Assembly: GCF_024919275.1 (NCBI RefSeq) | Contig: NZ_JANWGH010000001.1 | Location: 1,682,296-1,746,295, forward strand | Length of the DNA stretch: 64,000 nucleotides | Source: Algoriphagus limi | GTDB lineage: Bacteria; Bacteroidota; Bacteroidia; Cytophagales; Cyclobacteriaceae | Direction: 5' to 3' | Part shown: one piece after another, positions 30,608 to 37,759 of the stretch | How positions within the stretch are numbered: the first letter of the stretch is position 1 | Layout: every line of letters starts with the position of its first letter | The notes under the pieces: model-generated | Databases searched by the model: none | Told to the model about the DNA's origin: nothing | Seen by the model: only the letters and a program-made list of their open reading frames with translations | Translations under genes and position numbers: made by a program

Positions 30608-31027
30608 TCACTCACCAAAATACTCCACAAAATTCCTCGGAGTTTCATACAGAGTCAATTTATGCAAACCACCATTTGGAGTAATTTCCTTAATGGCTGG
30701 CTCTAGGATTTTCCAAAATTCCATAATTAGAATCTCGCAAGAAGCCATTTTCCCCTGCATGAAGTCCACATCTAGATTCAAGTTTTTATGATCTACTTTA
30801 TCAATCACTAGCTTCTTGATAAGAGTACTCAATTCTTTTAAGTCTACCACAAAACCTGTTCCAGGATCAGGAATCCCCTTTACAGTCACGATCAACTCAA
30901 AATTATGCCCATGCCAGTTCACATTGGCGCAAGGTCCAAAAACCTCAAAGTTTTTTTCATCGGACCAATTTGGATTCCAAAGCTTATGGGCGGCATTGAA
31001 ATGCTCTTTTCGGCAAACGTAGATCAT
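30608..31027 (-). CDS. queD: 6-carboxy-5,6,7,8-tetrahydropterin synthase
   Basis: A 139-residue enzyme of the QueD/PTPS fold that converts 7,8-dihydroneopterin triphosphate to 6-carboxytetrahydropterin in queuosine biosynthesis. ATG 31027 (MIYVCRKEHF) is chosen over a GTG two codons upstream. Zinc ligands His14 (NAAH), His39 and His41 (WHGHNF), catalytic Cys33 (GPCAN), and the catalytic-pair Asp/His in DKVDHKNLN are visible. The same pathway's QueE is encoded at 43120-43746, about 12 kb away; other queuosine genes are not in the window. Confidence 0.9.
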   Translation of the reverse strand: MIYVCRKEHFNAAHKLWNPNWSDEKNFEVFGPCANVNWHGHNFELIVTVKGIPDPGTGFVVDLKELSTLIKKLVIDKVDHKNLNLDVDFMQGKMASCEILIMEFWKILEPAIKEITPNGGLHKLTLYETPRNFVEYFGE

Positions 31028-31092
31028 CGGCACTAGAAATTCGCTGCAAAGGTAGGTAAAAGATCAGAGATTGAAAATCTGGTCAAAATACA

Positions 31093-31118
31093 AAAGCCCT
31101 GATAATAATCAGGGCTTT
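31093..31118 (-). terminator. Terminator after the secreted unknown gene
   Basis: AAAGCCCTGAT at 31093-31103 pairs perfectly with ATCAGGGCTTT at 31108-31118. On the minus strand a T-rich stretch follows. It ends the two-gene protease transcript. Confidence 0.8.
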
Positions 31119-31139
31119 ACCATTGATTTTAACGGGGAT

Positions 31140-31841
31140 TTAAGCCTCATTCAGTTTTTGAAAGAATAGCACCAAGTGATCTTCGCGAGAAAGATCCAAC
31201 TTATTGTCTTTGACAATTTGCTTTGCCAAATCAGCATCCTTTTCATTTAAGGACTTGATAATATTATTTGTCTTAGCTCTTACAGATTCTACCTTATTAT
31301 TAGCATCAATCAGAAAGAATCGTTCTTCGAAAACAAACAACTTGCCTGGGGTTGGCGCATAGCTATTTTTAGGAGGAGTAACCAAGTCAGAATAGAATTT
31401 ACGAACCAAGGTGTATTTCTCTCCTTCTGCAATCACATTCACCAAATCATCGGGCTTTACTCCATCGATCATATCGAATCCTTTCTTGAACAGCAATCTG
31501 GTCAAAAGTCCCTGCTCAGTATTGTTTGCAATAACGATAGAAGGACGCTCAAGCATTGCATATTCCACATAAGCTTTATTGAGGTAGATCTTATTCCCTG
31601 CCTCATTGATTACTTCTAGCTCATTCTCATAAATATTGAATTTATAAGCCACGTTTTCCTTTAATCCCGCATTTGAAAGGGAAATATCTCCTCTTGACCA
31701 ATCTTCAAATAGATACGGTGAACCTTCCACTCCTGAATAACCGGAAAGTCTGGCAGGAGCACCATTCATGTCAATATTTGAAAGCTGTCCGTAGGATACT
31801 TGAGCTAAAAAAAGGAAAGCTACAATTACTAATTTTCTCAT
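31140..31841 (-). CDS. Secreted protein of unknown function, coupled to the T9SS protease
   Basis: A 233-residue protein with a clear signal peptide (RKLVIVAFLFLAQVSYGQ). The body has GSPYLFEDW, a YKFNIYENELEV segment and a charged C-terminus ending in NEA. It fits a frequent uncharacterised Bacteroidota exported family in which a short beta-rich region precedes a helical tail; I do not recognise a function. Its ATG overlaps the TGA of the subtilase gene (ATGA at 31838-31841), so it is translated after it. This suggests a partner or chaperone role for the protease, as an inference from context. It has no T9SS sorting domain. Confidence 0.75.
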   Translation of the reverse strand: MRKLVIVAFLFLAQVSYGQLSNIDMNGAPARLSGYSGVEGSPYLFEDWSRGDISLSNAGLKENVAYKFNIYENELEVINEAGNKIYLNKAYVEYAMLERPSIVIANNTEQGLLTRLLFKKGFDMIDGVKPDDLVNVIAEGEKYTLVRKFYSDLVTPPKNSYAPTPGKLFVFEERFFLIDANNKVESVRAKTNNIIKSLNEKDADLAKQIVKDNKLDLSREDHLVLFFQKLNEA

Positions 31842-34800
31842 TGTTTAATTACTTTTTTGTGTAAGGTTAAATGGTTGGTATTAATTTTCAGTATATAAAT
31901 TCCTCTAGTGAATGGTAAGTTCAATTCTACGTCAACTTCATCCGTATTTTTACTTAGGTCCATGGTTCGATAAACCCGACCTGCCATATCTACGATTGAC
32001 AAAGAAATTGGTCCTCGATATTCATTTGAGATCATTACTTTGATTTGATCATCAGATGGTATTGGACCCACAAAAATCCCAAACCTTGATAATTCCTGCT
32101 CTTGATTTGGAATAGCTGAAATCACTACTGGATCGGAAACTCTATTACAGATTTCATTGAAGATTGCTACTTGATAGGAACCATCCGAATCAGCTTGAAT
32201 AGAACGAGTAGTTGCACCCGGAATTGCTTCGCCATTTAGATACCATTGATAAGCATCCCCAGGCTGCTGCGAGGTCAATGAATTCCCATTAGCCACAATT
32301 ACGGGCTTTACAAGCTCATTACTTCCGATTTCAACGGTCTGCTCAAAAAGCGTAGACCCTGATTCATTAGCAATTGTCAACTTCACGGTGTAAGTGCCTG
32401 GAGAATCAAAGACAAAGAATGGATTCTCAAGGGTAGAATTACCTATTCCATCGAAATCCCAAGCATAAGAGGATATTGCTCCTTCACTGAGATTTTCGAA
32501 AGTAACCGCTGCTCCTTCACAAGGATAAAGCACTCGGAAATTGGCGAAAAGCACATCATCACAATTTTGAGCGAGCCAACCATCTGAATTGGTAATGGAA
32601 GCCGCGGTCCCCAAATTGACGATAGCTTGCCCTTCTAAATCCACATTCTCTACTTCAAGATTTTCGAAACAATACTTTCTGTAAATGTTATGAACAATCT
32701 TGCCTTTATTGGTGGCTCTAATTTTTGCACTTGCCGATTCAGTAGCTGTGGAAACAATCTCCTCCTGAATCACCAATTCGCCATTTGGACCTAAATCCAA
32801 TTCTGAGGAAGTGCCCATAGAAAGACGATTGGCAGTAGCAGTTTCCCGATCCAAAAAGACCTTTGCACTCTCGATATTCAAATGTTCAAACCCTTCACTT
32901 AACAAGGTCAAATTACCTGATGCTACATGAAGTTCTTGGACAGGTTCTGAAGTAAGCACATTGAACAGACCATTTTCTCCATTGAAAGTCACAGTGACAG
33001 CGGATTTCAGACTAGCATTTGGCTCTACTATAAAATCTTCTTCAAAATTCAAGAAGGAAAAACTTCCGTCCAATGAACCCGATCCGACCATTTCTAAGGA
33101 TTTCAATTGTATGAAAGCCATATCACTTTTTACATGCGCTCCATCAATTCTCAAATTCCCTAAAACATCGGCATCAATTAATCTCCAATTTCCTGAATTG
33201 AAATTCAGGTTCACGTTGTCGAAGGTGGTCTGACCAAATTCAACTAAATGCGAGTTTTCATCTGAGTTTTCGAACACCAAAGAACCATTCTTGATCTCAG
33301 TTATTTGGTTACTTACTCGGAAGCCGTTGGTAACCTTTACTTCATTTCCTTGGAGGTCAAAGGATAAAGTTTGATCACCAAATAGGTTTATACTGAAGGC
33401 ATTAGCAGTAGTAGGGAAATTAACAGTTGCTGCACCACCATCTCTTCCTTCAAAAACAACTCTACTGCCTGAACTTGGGATTTTGCCAGCAGGACTTCCT
33501 CCAGAGGTAGATGACCAGTTATTTCCGTCATTCCAATCTCCATTTGCACCACCAATCCAATACAAGGTTTCATCTGCTCCATCCACAGTACCTCCTGTGA
33601 AGACAAAAGCATATTGCTGTACATCGAATTGTAGATCATTCTTATGGCTGATGCGAACAGTGTATAGTTTCGGCTCAGGACTATCAATTAAAACCTGCTC
33701 AACGTTATCTCTGAAATTGTCTGAAGTTCTTACAGCCCGAGCCCCGGCACGTTGGGAAGGGTCCAATGTCCACGGGAAAAACTCTTTACCATCTTCATCA
33801 AAAATTCGTAGATCCAAGTCATTAACCAACATCAAATTGGTTGGGTTATTTGCTTGGCCTGGGGGACTCCCAGCAGGATCTGTCCATGCTATCGTTGCCC
33901 GGATCGGAGTCACGCCATCCGATACGAATTTAAACTCATGTATTTCTCCATTTCCAAGAATGTCTTCCCTGATAAATTGAGAAGTTCCATCTTCATTGAG
34001 GATGATTTTTGCAGCAGCATTAACATCCAATAAGCCCCAACCATACATGTAATCAGGCCCAGGAGCAGGACCGGCTTCTTTGGCCGTATGAATAGCCAAA
34101 GCTTTCAAAGAGGATGAAAGCATAAATCGCCCGGAATTTCGCTCAGAAAATAATTGCTGAAGCAAAAACATGGAACCTGTGGCATTTGGCGCTGCCATAG
34201 AGGTACCGCTTTGGCTCGCATAGCTATCTCCACCTTGAGGGCCAATGGAAGCACTAAAAACACCTACTCCCATTGCCACTAAATCAGGCTTAATTCTTCC
34301 ATCATCAACGGGGCCCCAAGAAGAAAATCCGCTCATTTTTACATCCTCAGGACCATTATAATCCAAAACCTGCTCTACAGCTCCAATGGCAAAATTATTC
34401 TTCGCAACTCCTTCTGGTCCAATCGTATCATCTGGACCATCTGGGTCGCGCGTACCATCTCCTACATCATCCCGGTCATTCCCGGCTGACCAAACCACGC
34501 TATAATATGGCTTGGAATAAAGCAATTCATCAATTGCTTGACTCTTTGTACTATAAAAACCAAAACGCCAGTCTTTATCAGGATCAACAGCAGGATTACC
34601 TACCCATTGCCAGGAACCATTATTAATTCTCCAACCTAAAACAATCCCATAGGAATGATTAGAGATGAGCATGCCATTCGTTTTTGTTTCAGGATCGTAG
34701 GCATTGGCATTCATCTTGGAAATGTCTGATTCCCAATTAAAGGACCATCCTGTAGCTTCATAGGCCATTCCTTTAGCCATAGGATTTACTCCTCCACCTA

Positions 34801-35299
34801 AAACTGTACCGGTAACATGTGTTGCATGCGTACTTAAATCTTCTGATGACCCGTCAATCTGAGTAAGTCTACCCTGAAATTCAACATGGTCAGGTTTAGG
34901 TCTTGTTTGATCAAAAATACCGACTGTAAGACCTTTTCCAGTCAAGTCCAAACCTAATTCCCCATCAGGCTGGAGAGTAACAGCACCTGTTGTAATTGCC
35001 GCATTCTTATTGTGAGGAGCATAAAAAACAGGACTACCTGATTCATCTAAAAATTGAACTTTAGATACAAATCCATCGCCTAGGTCAAATTCTCCATTTG
35101 CATTCAAGTAGGAGAATTGACTTAAATATCCTTGGTTAGGAATATATCTTAGTTTTTCTAAGGTTTTTTGAAGATTAGATTGTACTTCCTCTCTAGCTTT
35201 TTTTAATAAGACTTGCTTTTCTTGAACCTCCTGAGCTTGTAATTCTACTCCAAGAAGTGTCAGCAAAAGAATAATAATTGGGGTAAATTTTCTCCTCAT
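31838..35299 (-). CDS. T9SS-exported subtilisin-like serine protease (S8), multidomain
   Basis: A 1153-residue secreted protein with signal peptide (1-23). Peptidase S8 domain at about 115-450: Asp130 (IFDQT), His158 in STHATH (canonical HGTH with Gly replaced by Ala), oxyanion Asn274 (SAGND) and Ser367 in GTSMAAP. A P-domain-like beta region follows. Next come a WIGGANGDWNDGNNW segment and a PKD domain (SYAWDFDG...PGTYTVKL) at about 910-1000, then an Ig-like stretch. A C-terminal T9SS type A sorting domain of about 80 residues ends in GIYILKI...HKKVIKQ. It should be processed and attached or released at the cell surface by T9SS. The first gene of a two-gene operon. Confidence 0.92.
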   Translation of the reverse strand: MRRKFTPIIILLLTLLGVELQAQEVQEKQVLLKKAREEVQSNLQKTLEKLRYIPNQGYLSQFSYLNANGEFDLGDGFVSKVQFLDESGSPVFYAPHNKNAAITTGAVTLQPDGELGLDLTGKGLTVGIFDQTRPKPDHVEFQGRLTQIDGSSEDLSTHATHVTGTVLGGGVNPMAKGMAYEATGWSFNWESDISKMNANAYDPETKTNGMLISNHSYGIVLGWRINNGSWQWVGNPAVDPDKDWRFGFYSTKSQAIDELLYSKPYYSVVWSAGNDRDDVGDGTRDPDGPDDTIGPEGVAKNNFAIGAVEQVLDYNGPEDVKMSGFSSWGPVDDGRIKPDLVAMGVGVFSASIGPQGGDSYASQSGTSMAAPNATGSMFLLQQLFSERNSGRFMLSSSLKALAIHTAKEAGPAPGPDYMYGWGLLDVNAAAKIILNEDGTSQFIREDILGNGEIHEFKFVSDGVTPIRATIAWTDPAGSPPGQANNPTNLMLVNDLDLRIFDEDGKEFFPWTLDPSQRAGARAVRTSDNFRDNVEQVLIDSPEPKLYTVRISHKNDLQFDVQQYAFVFTGGTVDGADETLYWIGGANGDWNDGNNWSSTSGGSPAGKIPSSGSRVVFEGRDGGAATVNFPTTANAFSINLFGDQTLSFDLQGNEVKVTNGFRVSNQITEIKNGSLVFENSDENSHLVEFGQTTFDNVNLNFNSGNWRLIDADVLGNLRIDGAHVKSDMAFIQLKSLEMVGSGSLDGSFSFLNFEEDFIVEPNASLKSAVTVTFNGENGLFNVLTSEPVQELHVASGNLTLLSEGFEHLNIESAKVFLDRETATANRLSMGTSSELDLGPNGELVIQEEIVSTATESASAKIRATNKGKIVHNIYRKYCFENLEVENVDLEGQAIVNLGTAASITNSDGWLAQNCDDVLFANFRVLYPCEGAAVTFENLSEGAISSYAWDFDGIGNSTLENPFFVFDSPGTYTVKLTIANESGSTLFEQTVEIGSNELVKPVIVANGNSLTSQQPGDAYQWYLNGEAIPGATTRSIQADSDGSYQVAIFNEICNRVSDPVVISAIPNQEQELSRFGIFVGPIPSDDQIKVMISNEYRGPISLSIVDMAGRVYRTMDLSKNTDEVDVELNLPFTRGIYILKINTNHLTLHKKVIKQ

Positions 35300-35415
35300 A
35301 CTTAATCAAACTACCGCTCTAGTCTTTGGGTTTATTTTTACTCGATTTTTTGTCTAAAAATAAACTACGAAACGAGAATATGTATGTTATTTTTTCTGAC
35401 TGGTAGCCATAAAAC

Positions 35416-35443
35416 AAAAAAGGAGGGAAATCCCTCCTTTTTT
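35416..35443 (-). terminator. Terminator after the SusC/SusD operon
   Basis: AAAAAAGGAGGGA at 35416-35428 pairs perfectly with TCCCTCCTTTTTT at 35431-35443, giving a long stem with T-run on either strand. It closes the operon ending at 35461. Confidence 0.88.
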
Positions 35444-35460
35444 GAGTTAAAATATGTGAA

Positions 35461-36288
35461 TTAGTTTTTCACCAAAGTAGTAGTACCATTGATTCCATTA
35501 TTTGGATCACTCCAGTACAATACCAAGGTATTAGTAGCTGGATCAAAAGATCCTTCAAATGGTTCAACTGAAGGTGCAGAGATATTGAATTGTCTTTGAC
35601 CAGGTCTCAAGAAGGTCAAAACATTACAATTGTCACCATAAATAGCTTGCTGAGTGGTACTAAAACCAAAAGCAGCATATAGGCCTGCAGAAATATCAGA
35701 AACTACATATTCACCCACAGCACCATCTACTGGTACAACTGTAACTTCAGCGGTGAAGGTACCGAAACGTGACTGACTAGTAGCAGTCCAAGTGTCAGAT
35801 GCAGTAGAAATATTGGATTCACAAATCACATTGATGTTTACATCTAAATCTCCATAGTTATCTGATACTTCAGCACCAGTAGCAGCTTCCATCACCAATT
35901 TCAAAACTGGAGACTCAGAAGGGTCGATATTTCCAGTAAGTACATTAACTGGGAAAGTAGCAACAAACTGTCCAGCAGGAATCGTTACAGAAGCACCGGT
36001 AAAGTCTACGTGTACTCCTTGAACTGCAGTTGAAGCAGGGTCTACACCAATAGATACAGTAATTTCTCTAGAAGCATCGGTAGACACTCGGTTTACCTGA
36101 ATATCAACCACATCAACTTGATCAGCTGTTCTTCTAACCTGAGTAACTGTGAATCCGTTTGGTAAGTTACCATCTTGAAATTCAACTTCATTCCCTTGAA
36201 AGAAGGCGTCTCTCCCTGGATCATCGAAGCAGGAAGTTATTGCCAGCATGGCAAATACAACTGCTAAATAGCTATATATCTTTTTCAT
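35461..36288 (-). CDS. SusE-position lipoprotein with Calx-beta-like domain
   Basis: A 275-residue lipoprotein (lipobox ITSC, Cys about 20). Residues about 30-150 form a Calx-beta-like beta-sandwich pattern (ITVSIGVDPASTAVQGVHVD, VTIPAGQFVATFPVNVL). A second beta domain rich in Thr/Ser ends in GINGTTTLVKN. It follows susD by 15 bases and lies in the place where SusE/SusF-type accessory surface glycan- or peptide-binding proteins are found, so a ligand-binding role at the outer membrane is likely. No known family beyond that is claimed. The last gene of the operon. Confidence 0.8.
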   Translation of the reverse strand: MKKIYSYLAVVFAMLAITSCFDDPGRDAFFQGNEVEFQDGNLPNGFTVTQVRRTADQVDVVDIQVNRVSTDASREITVSIGVDPASTAVQGVHVDFTGASVTIPAGQFVATFPVNVLTGNIDPSESPVLKLVMEAATGAEVSDNYGDLDVNINVICESNISTASDTWTATSQSRFGTFTAEVTVVPVDGAVGEYVVSDISAGLYAAFGFSTTQQAIYGDNCNVLTFLRPGQRQFNISAPSVEPFEGSFDPATNTLVLYWSDPNNGINGTTTLVKN

Positions 36289-36303
36289 GATTCTTTCTAT
36301 TTA

Positions 36304-37746
36304 TTAATTATAACCAGGGTTTTGCTCCAACTGATCGTTCAACAATAATTGGTCAGTAGGAAGCGGAGGTAGGATACGATAATCGGTGTAAGGAATATCC
36401 TCAAATCGTCCAGCCTTAGGAATAGCCATTCCATTTCGCTTCAAGTCAAACCATCTGTGACCTTCCAAAGCAAACTCTAGTCTTCGCTCAAGCATAATTG
36501 CATCGAATAGCGCAGAACCAGAAGCAGAGATCTCAAATTCCTCAAGACCACGGTTAGCACGCAAAGCATTCACATCAGCTCTTGCACCTGCTTCATCACC
36601 TGTTCTATAACGAGCTTCAGCTCTGATCAAGTACAATTCAGCAGCACGGATGATAGGAAGGTTTTCCAAGAAATCACCTTTGTGTCCTAACCACTTTGCA
36701 GAACGATAAACAGTTCCATCTGCTCCAGAACGAGTAGTTTCAACCCAAGCATCTCTTCTTACATCATTATCATCATAAGCATCTATCAAATCATCTGTAG
36801 CAGTTGCAATGAACTGAGCACTCGCGAATACGTTTGCAGTCAATGAGCAAACTGAGTTGTTTACGCCGTCTACAGTAGACCAGTCATTGGAACGGATCTC
36901 AATCTCAAACAAAGACTCTGGGTTTGGAGCTGTAGAGAATCCAGCTATGTAATTATCTGGAGTAGCCAAACCAGTTCCGTCATCTGCAAGACCGAAAGAA
37001 GCCATAGCAGCAGTAGCTGTAGCAGCTGCTTCTGCAAACTTGGAATCATAAAGATATACTCGAGCTAGAAGTGCCTGAGCAGACCCTCTGCTTGCTCGGT
37101 AAACACCAGTAGTACCCATACTTGCATTAGGCAAAAGGTTGATAGCAGCCTGCAAGTCAGAGATGATTTGATCATAAACCTGACGGTTAGTAGCTCTAGC
37201 ACGGAAATCCGCATCAGAGAAACCAAGGGTAGGAGTAGTTCTCAAAATCACGGACTTATCCCAGCCGTTTACCTCTTTACCTGGCTCGTATCCGTAGATT
37301 CTAGCCATATCGAAGTACATCAAAGCTCTCAAAAACAATGCTTCGCCTTTTACTTGTTGTCTTTGAGTAGCATCACCAGGGATATTTTCCTCATCATCAA
37401 TCTGGGACAAAACGATGTTCGTTGTATTAATACCAGACCAGAACCCGGTATTCCAAATGTTTATATGAGATCTGTCTGTATTTTGCTCCTGACCAATATA
37501 TCTACCGGTATTTGCAATAATTCTTAGATTATCAGCCATGATCTCAGGTGCAATAATTAATTGCTGACCATAGCGATTGAAGTTTCTAAGAGTACCATAG
37601 GCAGTCAAACCAAGAGCCTCCAAACCATCAACATCGGCAAGCGCTGTTTCAGGTGTCAAACTCTGTCTTGGTTGAGTTTCCAAATCTGTACAAGATGCTG
37701 CCAAAATAGCACCACCCAATACCAATGTTTTTACTATATGTTTCAT
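36304..37746 (-). CDS. RagB/SusD family outer-membrane nutrient-binding lipoprotein
   Basis: A 480-residue SusD homologue, lipoprotein with lipobox LAASC (Cys about 19). The helical TPR scaffold is evident from motifs in the usual order: LTAYGTLRNF, QVKGEALFLRALMYFDMARIYG, RATNRQVYDQIISDLQAAINLLP, ALLARVYLYDSKFAEA, ELYLIRAEARYRTGDEAGARADVNALR and a C-terminal ERRLEFALEGHRWFDLKR. It covers the barrel of the SusC partner and captures ligand. It starts 13 bases after susC. The ligand cannot be inferred from the sequence; the nearby subtilase allows peptide rather than glycan uptake. Confidence 0.93.
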   Translation of the reverse strand: MKHIVKTLVLGGAILAASCTDLETQPRQSLTPETALADVDGLEALGLTAYGTLRNFNRYGQQLIIAPEIMADNLRIIANTGRYIGQEQNTDRSHINIWNTGFWSGINTTNIVLSQIDDEENIPGDATQRQQVKGEALFLRALMYFDMARIYGYEPGKEVNGWDKSVILRTTPTLGFSDADFRARATNRQVYDQIISDLQAAINLLPNASMGTTGVYRASRGSAQALLARVYLYDSKFAEAAATATAAMASFGLADDGTGLATPDNYIAGFSTAPNPESLFEIEIRSNDWSTVDGVNNSVCSLTANVFASAQFIATATDDLIDAYDDNDVRRDAWVETTRSGADGTVYRSAKWLGHKGDFLENLPIIRAAELYLIRAEARYRTGDEAGARADVNALRANRGLEEFEISASGSALFDAIMLERRLEFALEGHRWFDLKRNGMAIPKAGRFEDIPYTDYRILPPLPTDQLLLNDQLEQNPGYN

Positions 37747-37759
37747 TTCTATTTTCTGA

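Noticed and set aside
33483..33980. A 165-residue plus-strand ORF inside the subtilase gene
   Set aside because: Shadow of the real minus-strand gene; composition is Ser/Pro/Cys-rich and unlike a protein family.
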